In this document: piece by piece, positions 37,851-49,310 of the stretch
Numbering within the stretch: position 1 is the stretch's first letter
Layout: every line of letters starts with the position of its first letter
DNA from: Artocarpus heterophyllus
Lineage: Eukaryota > Streptophyta > Magnoliopsida > Rosales > Moraceae
Length of the DNA: 64,000 nucleotides
Reading direction: 5' to 3'
NCBI GenBank assembly: GCA_025403435.1
Contig: CM046338.1
Location: forward strand, 22,838,392 to 22,902,391
The notes under the pieces: generated by a model
Database searches by the model: none
What the model saw: only the letters and a program-made list of their open reading frames with translations
What the model was told of the DNA's origin: nothing
Position numbers and translations under genes: made by a program

Positions 37851-40517
37851 TTTGGATTCAAATCTTTAGAATCATTTGAAAACGTATTTCTTTCCCCTAA
37901 AATTAAAATCAAATGAATCCTTTAATTCTAAGTTTTTAGAATTCTAACCCCTCTGAACTCTTTAGACTCGAATATATTTGTTACAGTAAAAGTTGAAATT
38001 CTCTCTCTTATATTTGAGGGAAAAAAAAGCCATAACTTTTTTCATTTGATATCCGATTAAGGCGATTTTTCTTTCATTGTGTTCCTAATGAAGAGAGGAA
38101 TATATTAAGATCCATATTACATTTTTTTAAGATATTAAATATTAAGATTTTATTAGATTTGTTAATAAATCAAAAACTTTTTCCCTATCATCCAAATACA
38201 AATTTTAATTTATTCTTTATTCAGATTAACACTTTAAACATACATTGAACATCAATTTGAATAGCAATTTAAATAACCAATTTAAATCACATAATTTAAA
38301 TCAAAATAATCCAAATCAACACAATTCAAATTCATTTACCAAACAAGCCCTCTATTTCTTATTATTTTCTTACAAAATATAATTTATGCATAGATATAAA
38401 ATTTTTAATTTAAATAACTTTTTAATTTTTTATAGTCTAACCAATCATATTACATGGCATCTTTTAAAAATTAAGTTGTGTTTGGTTAAAATTTTAATAT
38501 TTTAATATTTGAGTCCATTGATCTAAGTCCGTAAAATGTGCTTACTAATGTACCACAGGCGTTGTCATATTAATGAAAATAAATCAGGCTAGCTAAGCTT
38601 GTCCTTGTGGCTTGTGGGGACACACTTATAGTGCCCACTGACTTGTACTTTGTACGAAGATTCGAGGGTTGAAACAAGACTTACAAATATTTATAGAAAT
38701 TCATAGCAAAAGGTAAATATAGATATATGTATATACATATACATATATATATATATATATATAATTTAAGAGCTATTTACTCATAGGTATCTGTAGGTTG
38801 TTTGTTTGGGCGCTTGCTGTAGACGTCTTGTTGTTCTTAATGAAACTTGCTTATCATAAACCAAAAAAAAGGGAAAAATAAAAACAAAAACAAAAACAAA
38901 TAGTGGGATTATCTTTCCTTCTATAATTATCTATATATGGATTAAAAAAGGAAAATATAGAAAAACCTAAGCTTTGGCTGTAATTGGTCCCATTGATGTA
39001 TATGATTTTGGTGGAAGTTGCTGAAAAAAAGAAAAACAAAACAAAAGAAAAGAGGTGGTTGCATTTGATTCTTCTGAGTTTGATAGAGAGATAAGGGAGG
39101 CTTACCACATTCCACAGCCCAAAAGTCTTCCCATTAAAGTTGTTTCCTTCCAAAGGCACCATTGCCCTTAATCATTTCGTTAAAAAGATATATTCCAGAG
39201 GTTTTGAGGGCACCAACTAGAAGCAATATAACCCTTGTAATGGAGAAAGGCTACCGTTGCCCTACCGGGGAATATCAAAGAAATAAAAAGAAAAATCGTA
39301 GGAACAAAATCTCTTGAGCTTGTTTGGCATGAGAGAAAAGTTGAAGGAGGGATGGGGATGGGTGTAGGAGAATAAAAAACTTGGATCTTTTTTTTAGTGG
39401 GGATCGACTCCACTAATAGTGCATGTTTTCAAGTTATTAGATTTTTTCAAAACTATTTTTTTTATATTGATCTAATGGCTAAAATAAAGATGCATGTCAA
39501 TAGGTTATTTTTTCAGCATACACTGGGGAAACTGCATTAAAAAAGTTATGGTCACGTGGGGAAAAAAATATAGAAGGGAATATTAGATGAGAAGATAAAA
39601 ATCTTCTACATGAATCAAATTTTGATCCATAATGTTAAAAGAGGAAACATATATCAATCACAAATGAAAAAGAAAGATTCTTCTCTTCTTCTATATTTTT
39701 CTCATCCCCTATAGGTTATATGTCTCTATTTCCTTCTTATATTTTTTTTCTCTTACCAAATATGGATTTAGGAAATTGTTGGAAAATTTTAGATATGATC
39801 CGAGTGCTTGTCTGTAATACTATTCCAAACATGCAAAATGTATGCATGATACGTTTAATGGTAAACTACTTTTCTTTCTTAAAAAACAAATTAAAAAAAT
39901 ACTACCACTCAAAAAAAAAAAAATAATGACAATTATTATAGTAGCTATTGGCTAGACAAATATATTAGAGAAGATTTAAATAGGCATACAAATACAAGAG
40001 AATCTCTCGCCCTTTTTTCAACTCCTAGATTTGAATAATATATGATACAGCATCATATATATGACTATGAGTCTATGACCAGGCCGACAAAATCCTTGTG
40101 TTACTTCTAAGACATCTTAATAAAGAGGAACACAAAAGAAATTACCCCAAAAAAATGGTATTGACCAGTCCTAAATTATGGCCTCCATCAAGCTATAAAT
40201 AGTTACCAATCTTATCAGTTTTATGATGAAAAATTGATGATAGTATCATTTTAATCCTAACCCTACTTAAAGCATCATTTGGTAGGCCAAGTTCCCTAAA
40301 ATTGCAATATTGTTTGTCGCCATACCCCTTTGAAAAGGACTGCCTAATCTGAACACCTTTTATTTTGATGGCACCCAACAGATTTTATTAAACATTAAAT
40401 GTATATATTGGCTCGCTGCCCACCGACTGTGGGATTTGGTACATGATGGATCCAATTCATGTTATATGTCTTATTCAAATAAACCCTAATATATGTACAT
40501 GTGTGTATTTATATATA
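37851..40517. other. Intergenic AT-rich DNA with MITE-like pieces
   Basis: An AATTCAAATTCATTTACCAAACAAGCC-like right end at about 38322-38350 and a GAGCTTGTTTGGCATGAGAG / CTCTTACCAAATATGG pair at 39316 and about 39770 resemble MITE ends of the 7714-7942 type. I could not define clean target duplications. An (AT)n run is at 38740-38764. Confidence 0.4.
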
Positions 40518-40875
40518 GGGCCCCGTTTGTTTTATAGGTTTATATGTTTCGAACTTAAAATTTTTGAAAGAGAAATTTTTCACCCATTTTGAGAAGCTGA
40601 TTTGATAGGTTAAAATGAGAAGCGGGCATGGTTTCAGATTTAACCCTCCCTTATGTTTTAAGATTTTAAAAATATCATTTTAACCGTGCTTTGGATTTTA
40701 TTTTGAACCTATTTTTTGCACTACACTAAATATTTCATTTTCCTAATACATATATTTTAATATTTATCCAATCATGATTTTGGAATACAAGTTTAAACTA
40801 TACTTTTTAAACCTTCCGTTTCACACTAAAAAAATTCAAACTATCATATTTCGAACCTACGAACCAAATGGACCC
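40518..40875. mobile_element. Putative MITE
   Basis: A 358-bp AT-rich segment with imperfect inverted ends GGGCCCCGTTTGT and GGGTCCATTTGGT (read inward from the right). The inner parts also pair loosely (AGGTTTATATGTTTCGAAC and its counterpart near 40845). It is flanked by ATA on both sides. It resembles Tourist-type elements in its TTTGGT end, but the terminal match is imperfect. Confidence 0.5.
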
Positions 40876-42059
40876 ATAATATTTTATATATCACCAGACT
40901 ATAATATTCTAAGCCATATTTATGCACCGAGCCTTCTTCTTTCAATGGAATGAGTGGCTTGGTGGGGAGGATTCTATCTGAACTGACGGCAATGGTAGGT
41001 GGCTAAGATCATTCCAAGAAAGAAAATTTGGGTATGGCTAATAAAGATCCCATTGAAGTCTGCTCAGACGCTCATTGAATTGAAGTTCTTGAAAGGGGCT
41101 TCCTTGGTTGTCTACATCTTCTTAGATTACATGAAAATTGTCACGACTCAACAGTGACTAAATTGAAATTTTATGGTATGTTTGGTTCGTAAATTTGAAT
41201 TAAAAATATGAACAAAAATTTAACCTTATCATAAAATAAAATACTATAGTAAAAATGTTTGAATTATAATTCAAACTAGCAAAACATACGAGACCATATA
41301 TAATTAAAAATCATTAGCTGCTCGTATAGCAGCAAAGCAAAAAGTTTGCAAACCATCAGTAATATACTGGGAAGCCTAGCTTCCATGCACTATGAACTCA
41401 ACCGAAACTAAGAGTTAAAAATAGAACAAATATATCGATTAAAGGAGTACTAGCAATGATCGAAGATGTCAAATAATAACAGGATAGTCAGATAAATTCT
41501 CTGATGACCTCAAGGATTGCACCGAGTCACTATAAAAAGGGAAAAGTGTTGAGCTGCGGAATCTAATTTAATACCTTGAAGAATTATTGCCCAATACGTA
41601 GAGGATTACAGGAATTGGCTTTTCTATTAAGGTCACCATAAAGTTTCACACTTGTTAAATTTAGTTGTTGTTAAGGTTGCCATAAAGTTTCGCACTTGTA
41701 AAATTCAATTATCATTGTCTTCTTATATAAAGAAGCACCGAATAGTGTTTATAAACTTCTTTTTAATCATAATAAATTTTCTGTAGTAATTAAAAGTAAA
41801 ATAGTTTCATATTAACGGTGAACTATTATAAATTTTGTGTTTTTTTGTCTATTTTTTTCTTACATTTTTTGCTCTCAAATAAAATTAGGGAGTCTAATTA
41901 GTAGCAAAAAACAAAGGTGAACACATAACGTCCAACAAGAAATTTATTACTCACCTTTTGGTTCTATTAAAGTCTTGCAAAGTCAGTAACTTAAAGCAAA
42001 TTATATCAGTGTTGTATCTTTTTTTTTCATTTTTATGTATTTTCGACCACAAATTAGGT

Positions 42060-42815
42060 TAAAAAAGATACATCATTGATAGAGTATGAATAGTCTATCG
42101 TAGAGAACCTGTGAAAATACTGTGATTAAGCTGTGTGATCTCTCCATCTCGTACATCAGCAAGAAAGCAGTTATTAGGACGCCAAATGGGCTCCACCCGG
42201 AAAAGCAATTTTTGCTAGCTTCTCTTATACGTAATTTAGGTTAACTTTGCATGTTAATATTTTTGGAAACGGTCAAAAATTCAAAAAGAGCTTGGAAGTT
42301 AACTGGCGAAAAACGTCAAAAAGAACTACGTCAATCATGCAAAGTATGCCAACACATCAAAGATATTTTTAGTTGTTGATTCGAATGATTAATTGTAGAC
42401 GTAAATGATGAAAAGTTGTTATCACGGCATGTTAAGGATGCGTTAGTTACAATGTTTTAATTAAAACTGTGTAAGATTGCATATTTTCTCCACCAAATAA
42501 CGACTTGTAATAATTTGTTAGCTGTTTCTTAATTGAAATGTTACCAACATAGTTTGAGTATGTTTCTCTGATCATATCATATAATGTCAATTTGATGCAT
42601 ATGAGGTTAATCGGTGGATCAAATACTATGGAATAATCACGAACCTTCGAACACATACACTCATGCACACACCCAATATATATATATATATATATATAGA
42701 CACTAGCATGAAGACGTACCACGATACTATTTTGATGCTAAATAATATAAACTAGTATTCATCTAAAAAAAAAAAACTAGTATTCATTTACTAGCAAAAT
42801 AAAGTTATTATCTAA
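42060..42815. repeat. Local duplicated block, copy 1
   Basis: This stretch matches 54375-55065 in direct orientation over about 0.7 kb at high identity, including GTGTGATCTC, ATCTCGTACATCAGCAAGAA, CCAAATGGGCTCCAC and the ATACTATTTTGATG...AAATAATATAAACTAG end. Part of its right end also matches 52437-52560. The minus strand of this block reads a short frame LFRVEPIWRPNNCFLADVRD, which is retained in the other copy (VEPIWLPDNCFLADVRDEE). Confidence 0.8.
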
Positions 42816-42824
42816 GAAGATCTC

Positions 42825-45186
42825 TGTAACGCCCCTATATGGGGGTTAACAGTTTTTAATGAGATAAAATAAAAATAAATAATAAAAGTAAAACCTTAAA
42901 AATAAAATTTGCCCGGGACTTAAATGAAAACTCTCAACTCAAAAATAAAAATATAAACGATAAATAAACCACAGTTTTAAATGTAGCACCTTAAATTTAA
43001 TAATATAAACTGTTGTCATCATCATTTTAACCCTCAACACATTGTAATACAGTCACAGAAAGTAACAACTGATGCTTACATTATCATGAAGAACATTCTC
43101 GACGGTTGAAGCAGTCCCAATGTAATATAGTTACATCACTTCCTCAACTATATTTCTCGTAGCCACCTCACACTTAGTGAGTCCTGAAAAGATATAAACA
43201 TAAGGGAATGAGCAACACTATGCTCAGTAGAGAAAGCCATTACTCACCTTTAGGTTTTTATCATTACCACATTAAAATCTGCATGGTCAGTAAGTCACAT
43301 CATATTCCAGATTATGAGGTTTATTATGATCACATCTTATAGATACCGTAGTTAATCATTACCAAGTGTCATAATTACACATTTATACAAATATTACCAA
43401 TCATCATTGTTCCTAGGTATCCATGTTAAATTGAGTATCACTCAACTCATCGAAACCCAAATGGGCGCACTTGATCACCCTATAAACATTCCAAGGGTGT
43501 TCCGGTGAGGGGACATCAAGCCCCGAGTCCTCACCAAATCAATTCCTGTACAGTGTGTTCTGGGACTTTCAACCCAAGGAAGCGTCATCACCTTCCCCCT
43601 ATTTTACCTTTTAGGGTATTCATGCCCAAGGACGTAACCGTCGCCCTTTTCATGTCTCACAATTTCTCTATATTAAATCATTATTAATAGAGTTAATTTT
43701 CCTAACCATGCTTCTCAATTTATAACATATGTCAATTCATTATGTTCCTCGCCGTACAATACAAGACGAGTCCATGTCATAGTTTCATATGTGATACTCA
43801 TATAATATCAGTTCAACATAGATATATATATATTGCGGCAAAACAATCAATTTTAATTCTATAAAAACCTCACAAAAGATGAGTAATAGAATCCCTACCT
43901 TTCAAGCTTATCAACAGTCTCTTAATCCTGGAATCAATTAACGTTAGCTCCATACTCCCTTGATCCTAAGGCGTGCATAAGGACAATTAAAACTAAAGCA
44001 CAACATACAACTACATTCATAAATAAATCATGTGTAAACCTATCTTACTAGTATGCCATTAAAGCTTTTATATAAATCTCTTTTGAATACCACAGTAAAC
44101 AATTTTTGTCTTAACACAATATAAAATGTGAACAAGTAATCTATATGTTTTAGTCCCTAATAAGATTCATCAATCACTTAGGATAATATTGGAAAGGTTG
44201 CAAGACATTAAAGAATTAGGTGGTGAGCAAAGATGGGTTCTTGGTTCAGGTTAGCAGCTGGTATACCATAACAAACTGGCAGATTTACTAGTTTCCAATA
44301 CAAAAATTGAATAATTCTTAGAAAATAAAATACAACTCCGATTTAGGTTTATGATAGCTCGTTAGAAAGCCTAGGATGCTACTTTTCAAATATGCAAACC
44401 AATTCATAAAATTCATTTTAATTTAATCTTAGAATTTCAAGAAATAACCACTGCCCATAGAGGTATTACAAAGTTTAACAATATAAATTTTCTGTCTAGG
44501 GCATATACACTTAGACTTCATACATATGCTCCAAAATAGCAACAAACATATACTTAGGTTTAAGAACGCAAATTTGAATAATCCTTTAGTATAAAAGAAA
44601 ATTTATAAATGAAAGACTAAATTTGTTCATAAGATTCTAACCTCGAATTATGGTTAGTTGGAAGCTTGAAATGGCTTCAAAACAGGTTCCTTTACTTCGG
44701 TATGACTGAAATTCTTGCTCAAATGGAGATGATGGTGGCTGATTTTTATGGCTGCCTTGAAGAAGTTCTCTAAGTATTTTGCTTCAGCAAAGAAATGAGA
44801 AGAAGAGTGTGGGAACCGTGGAAGAGAAAGGAAGAAAAGATGAAGTCTTTGAAAAGAAGTGATAGAAACAATTATAGAGGAGACATGTTGAAGCATGTCA
44901 CGGAGGAAATAAAGAAAATGAGGGTCAAGAGTAGTTGGAAAAGATATCCTTATGTCTCATCTAAAGACTTTAACACACATAATGCCAATATGACATTTTT
45001 GAGATTTATTAGAAGTTCTAAGGCTTTTTAGTAATCATACTAAATAAATATAGGAGAATTTTTAGAAAATTTAAAAATAGATAAAAATAAATATTATAAA
45101 ATAAATTTAAATGAAGCAATTTTTTTTATACATTAAAAATTAATTTAATTACCTCAATACCCGTTAGGAGAATAATGGGTGTCACA
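42825..45186 (-). repeat. 3' LTR of the LOG-carrying element
   Basis: 2362 bp; forward-strand ends TGTAACGCCCC and GGGTGTCACA. Paired with 49311-51670. Differences I counted by eye include substitutions at the GGGG/GGGA site near the left end, TGTTG/TATTG, TTATAG/TTATGG, TTCCTAGG/TTCTTAGG, GAAAAG/GAAGAG and AATAATGGG/AATAACGGG, plus one A and one T deletion in the partner. The short ORFs inside (43505-43687 plus, 44654-44896 minus) are identical or nearly so in both LTRs and are not credible genes. Confidence 0.95.
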
Positions 45187-45200
45187 GCTCTACCCCCCTT
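45187..45200 (-). other. Polypurine tract
   Basis: AAGGGGGGTAGAGC on the minus strand, directly upstream of the 3' LTR. It would prime plus-strand DNA synthesis. Immediately before it is a 9-bp inverted repeat GAAATTTCG/CGAAATTTC (45204-45225), also present in the chromovirus at 1795-1814. Confidence 0.9.
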
Positions 45201-45225
45201 AAAGAAATTTCGTCCTCGAAATTTC

Positions 45226-46141
45226 AATTCTAGCAATACTAGTAAAAATTATGATTCCACTATGATTCCAATTCTGAGTCTAAACCGTTAATGTTGTTTG
45301 TCCTCCAAATTTAAGTTATCGTATTTCCACTTATTTACTTGCATAATAAATCTTACTCCTAAATCCCTCAATAAGAGTATTTCTGACAAGTTTCAACTTA
45401 TAACACCGTATAATAGTCTAAGAATCTGATCAGGCATACATATTGACCATATCATGATTCCAGTCCTTCATTGTCCATGGACTGTGATTTACAATCACAT
45501 TTAAGGAGATTGCCAGAGAAATTTTATATACTTCATCTTTAGGTTCCTTTTCCTTTTTGAGTAAGGAAAAGTCAAATATATTTGATTTCTTACCTCAACT
45601 AATAAACTAGAACATAATCATAAAACATATATCACAAACACTTTTATTCAAAACTATACATTAAACTTACTCATAGAGATATTAAACGGAATCTCAGAGT
45701 TGCAAACATACCCGACATATTTTTCATTAAACAGCTATCCTCATGACACAAACATTCAACCCAAATAATATACTCATATTTCATATGGAATATCCCCATA
45801 ACTGACTCTGGTACTTCCACATAATATTAACAGAATATTACACATTACAAACATAATACGGATACGTTTCGAGAGTACAAGGCACTCCGTATACCAGCTA
45901 TCCATATCATGCATGCTTAGAGGATACAAAAACATCGATAAACAAAAGATCGGACCTTAAGAAGGATGCGTTTCGAGAGCATCAAGTACTCCGTATCCAG
46001 CCATCCCAGCATTAGGCTCAATGAATCTAAAAGATTTAACGACGACGTACCACAAGAAACACATAATATAAGGCAAACGGTTATTCGTAACACACGAAAT
46101 ACGGACACACATGCCTACATGCCAAAGATAAAACAAAAAGA
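45226..46141 (-). other. Non-coding 3' interior of the element
   Basis: No ORF of note on the sense strand. Two imperfect direct repeats (about 45857-45925 and 45960-46020) share GGATACGTTTCGAGAG, then ACTCCGTAT, then CCAGC. This may be the element's 3' untranslated region. Confidence 0.6.
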
Positions 46142-46831
46142 TTACAGATGGAGATTCAAATCAATTGGCCGCTCCCGGCTTTCCCTTTCCCATTCAAGCT
46201 TGGATGTTGCAGTGTCGGATTCTGGATGTATGATTTGCATTTTATCTATCAATTCCTCAGCTGTTGAAGCAGTGACAAAGATTTGTCTCTCCGATTCTGT
46301 AGTGATGTTTTCTTCCACAGCGTAATCTAGAAATTTCAAAAGACCGTCATAAAAACCCTTTACGTTCAGCAGTCCCAAAGGTTTGGAATAAAAGCCCAAC
46401 AATTGCCCACAAGCAACTATAAATATTTCCTCAAGAGTACCTAGACCACCAGGTAATGCTATAAAAGCATCAGAATTATAGATTATGTCTTTAAAATTTC
46501 TAGGGATACTCCTGACTCCTTCTCCCTTACCTATGGCTTCCTTACAAAGGTTTCCTTCAACTGGAATATGAGGCCAAATTCTTACATCAGTAGCGTCGCT
46601 AGACCTAGCTGCTAGTGCCATATTTACCATCATTTTTATACTACCACCCCCATAGATTATGTTAATCTTCTTGCGTGCTAGGACTTGCCCTAAGTGATTT
46701 GCAGCTTCTAAATAAGCTTTATCTTTTCCAAGGCTGGAACCACAAAAGACACAGACATTCTTTATTTTCTTCGTGGACTGGGAGGTAGACATATTTGGTT
46801 TATAGAAGTGGTTGCTTAATGTCTGCTCCAC
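46142..46831 (-). CDS. LOG-like (cytokinin riboside 5'-monophosphate phosphoribohydrolase family) protein inside the element
   Basis: An intact 229-codon ORF without introns; plant chromosomal LOG genes have several introns, so this copy was probably captured from a spliced RNA. LOG enzymes release active cytokinin bases from nucleotides in the cytosol. Family marks: CVFCGSS (27-33), YGGGSI (60-65), NSDAFIALPGGLGTLEE (119-135, the PGGxGTxxE motif) and KPLGLLNVKGFYDGLLKFLD. Notably absent is the usual MHxRKxxM helix before NSDAF; here residues 108-118 read SIPRNFKDIIY, so the catalytic Arg may be lost or moved. The middle part (66-107) is also diverged. A second start is possible at Met14. The ORF is sense to the element. 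It may be active, altered in substrate or dead; I cannot tell from one copy. Confidence 0.88.
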   Translation of the reverse strand: MEQTLSNHFYKPNMSTSQSTKKIKNVCVFCGSSLGKDKAYLEAANHLGQVLARKKINIIYGGGSIKMMVNMALAARSSDATDVRIWPHIPVEGNLCKEAIGKGEGVRSIPRNFKDIIYNSDAFIALPGGLGTLEEIFIVACGQLLGFYSKPLGLLNVKGFYDGLLKFLDYAVEENITTESERQIFVTASTAEELIDKMQIIHPESDTATSKLEWERESRERPIDLNLHL

Positions 46832-47435
46832 TTAGACTTCGGGTTCTACATGAGATTTTAAAGATGAGAAATATACAAAAAGGGCTAAAGAGATAAACGA
46901 GTAGGTAATGAAAAGGTAATCCAAAGATTTAAACAAAATCTTGTGCGGATAAGAAAGTAAGATAAGGTGATTGATAGTTTACAGAAAATCTGATTCACTT
47001 TTTGAAAAAGATTAGACTCTAATTGTATAACTTTTGACAATTGAGAACAATTCGACAGAAGACCCTCAAGACACAACTGTAGACTTTTTGACAAATATAC
47101 ACCAAGTCTAGAAATTTAATATAAACGACAAATACTGTAGAACTTTTGAAATTTGAGACACAAATCTTGAAATATCTGGATAAGCTTTTCAAAATTCAAA
47201 CATATTACTGTACCGTATGTGACGTATCTGATAAGATAATATATTTTATTATATATATATTTAAGAAAATCATAAATTAAATAAGATATTAACACTTATT
47301 GTATCAATCTAATAATCCCAATTATTTCAAACACAAAAGCAAATATTCTGAGTAAAAGAAAAACACAAACTGTTGAACATCAGCTAAAACTGCTTCAAAT
47401 AAGTAAAGACTAAATAACCTTTATAGAGCGATGAC

Positions 47436-47957
47436 TTATTCCCCATCCAGTTTTCTTATGGCTTGACAAACAGGATCTAGAAATACCATATTCTTGAGGC
47501 GTTGTCTTTCTGTATAAAATTTAGGCCAGAGTTTAAAAATAGCTCCTTGAACATATCCACTAGGGTGACCGTGGAGAGGAGGATGGATGCTATCCAAGTT
47601 CTCCTTTGAAAGTCCATCCCTACAAAACCTTATTTTATCCTCTCTATTCGTAGACATATAACCAGGTGAAGTACATTTACCGTTACAATTTTGTCTTCCA
47701 CATTTGTTACAAGTGACCACGATGGCACGAGCTCTTCTTTTCATTGCACTACGACTGGTACCTGTTCCTGGTAAACCGACATCTTGACTAAAGTCACTCG
47801 GACGGATTTTCCCCTCTATCAACATTCTCACATCACAAGGGATACCAAAACGCATAAGAATCCACAACCGAGTAATTCTAGCCTTGTATTTCTTTCTGAG
47901 AATCTTTTGGGAGAGTGATGGGAAATACTTTCTCAGGTGTTGGTACTTTGGGTCCAT
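47436..47957 (-). CDS. Basic Cys-rich protein of the element, 173 aa, viral NABP-like layout
   Basis: An intact ORF 604 bp upstream of the LOG-like ORF, on the same strand. N-terminal third is basic (KILRKKYKARITRLW). Then comes GTGTSRSAMKRRARAI (65-79), a candidate nuclear-localisation or RNA-binding patch, directly followed by C83-x2-C86-x4-C91-x3-C95 and SPGYMSTNREDKIRFCRDG. The order of an Arg-rich patch, a Cys cluster, PG-x-S-x-N and a short C-terminal part recalls the small nucleic-acid-binding proteins of carla- and viti-type plant viruses. Here the Cys spacing is tighter and the C-terminus longer. It is not a standard gag zinc knuckle (CX2CX4HX4C). The alternative is a strongly diverged gag remnant. 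The viral link is inference by eye. Confidence 0.7.
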   Translation of the reverse strand: MDPKYQHLRKYFPSLSQKILRKKYKARITRLWILMRFGIPCDVRMLIEGKIRPSDFSQDVGLPGTGTSRSAMKRRARAIVVTCNKCGRQNCNGKCTSPGYMSTNREDKIRFCRDGLSKENLDSIHPPLHGHPSGYVQGAIFKLWPKFYTERQRLKNMVFLDPVCQAIRKLDGE

Positions 47958-49310
47958 GATGAGATGAAAGAAGAGTAAATAGAAAGGAAAAATTAAGATA
48001 GTAAATTGCAGAATCCTAGAATTCCTTCTTCTTTTAGAAGAAAAGAAGAATTTTTAATGAAAAAGAAGAGGATTTGCGATTTAAAGAGAAAATAACAAAT
48101 TAAGAGAGAAAAAGTGAACTCGGAGAAATAAGCTCCTATGCACAGTAAACGTATTTGTAAACAATGATTAAACCACTGTATATGACAGTATAGAGACCAC
48201 GTGGGAGAGACAGTATGAATCAAACTGATTTAGGATTTGAACTAGGCCCAAATGTTCTTAGTTGAAAATGGTCAGGTTGTTTCGGGCCTTAACACATTTA
48301 GAACGAGTTAAATAACAAACATAAAATTGAAAACCAATTCGTATGAATCTTAAACCCAATTCAAAGCCCACTATAGATAAAGTTAACTATAAACAACAAA
48401 TCTAATTTAACGACAACAAGGATCTTCCTGAATGATATTTAAAATCATTTCATAACAACACAATCTTCCAGCAACTCAAAAAATTTTGTTTTAATCAAAA
48501 CCTTATTGAACAAAGACACTTGATGTTACTACTTAAGAACATCTACAATCCCCACAATTCTACTCATACAATATATAATTTCCTCATATAACAAAACCTT
48601 AGGTAACCAAAAGATTCACTGATACACTTAAATACAATGTACGTAACGAAATATTCCAATTTTGAGATTCATGCATTCTAGACTTTACACAGTCTCAACA
48701 GACCAAAAGTCTAACATTTATCTCTCTCAAGATTCAATACCATGATTCCCAACTTATATCATATTCCTCAAATATATAGAACTTTTAAGAAAAGTTATTG
48801 TCACTTATGTGCTCCATCGAATCCACACATAATCATTACTTAGGTTTGAATCAATTACGAAAAATTTGGCATATCTATGTCAAACTTTAAAATCAATAAA
48901 TCAAGCCTTATATTTCTTATTGTTGTTTTTCACGAAACAAAAGGCTCTTAAATCCTCGTATCTACACGAATTTCTCATCGTTTATACGAATTAGATATGC
49001 TTATAGATCCTAATATTATACGAATCTCTCATAAGCATTCTACTTATAAACTCATTCCATATAATTATCATTCCCTCATAACTATTAATACTTTCCTTCT
49101 ATGTAATTATTGTACTCATATAATCATTAGTATTTTCATTCTATGGCCTTTCCATGTTACATCCTTCTAGACTGTATAAATCAATGTGAAGGTTCATTTT
49201 GATGATGACAATAAAAATTCAGCTTCAAAACCATCTCAAAAATATATTTTTTTTAAAGTGGTGCTACACTCCCTAGGTTAACCGAACCTAGGCTCTGATA
49301 CCAAAAATTC
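47958..49310 (-). other. 5' leader of the element
   Basis: 1.35 kb between the 5' LTR and the first ORF. It holds the primer site, an adjacent perfect hairpin and a short upstream ORF (48223-47993, 76 codons, hydrophobic) whose stop lies 36 nt before the ATG of the Cys-rich ORF. No gag is visible. Confidence 0.6.
49291..49303 (-). other. Primer binding site, tRNA-iMet
   Basis: TGGTATCAGAGCC on the minus strand, 7 nt inside the 5' LTR, complementary to the 3' end of plant initiator tRNA-Met. It is followed at once by an 8-bp hairpin, CCTAGGTT-AACCG-AACCTAGG (49272-49292). Confidence 0.93.

Noticed and set aside
43505..43687. Identical 60-codon ORFs in both LTRs (also 49990-50172)
   Set aside because: Duplicated only because they lie in the LTRs and antisense to the element; no domain.
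44654..44896. 80-codon minus ORF in both LTRs (also 51139-51381), sense to the element
   Set aside because: Lies in the LTR leader, without recognisable motif; could be an upstream ORF but there is no evidence for function.
47436..47957. Reading the Cys-rich ORF as an ordinary gag zinc knuckle
   Set aside because: The spacing is CX2CX4CX3C with no His, and no capsid-like domain precedes it; I kept it as a possibility only.
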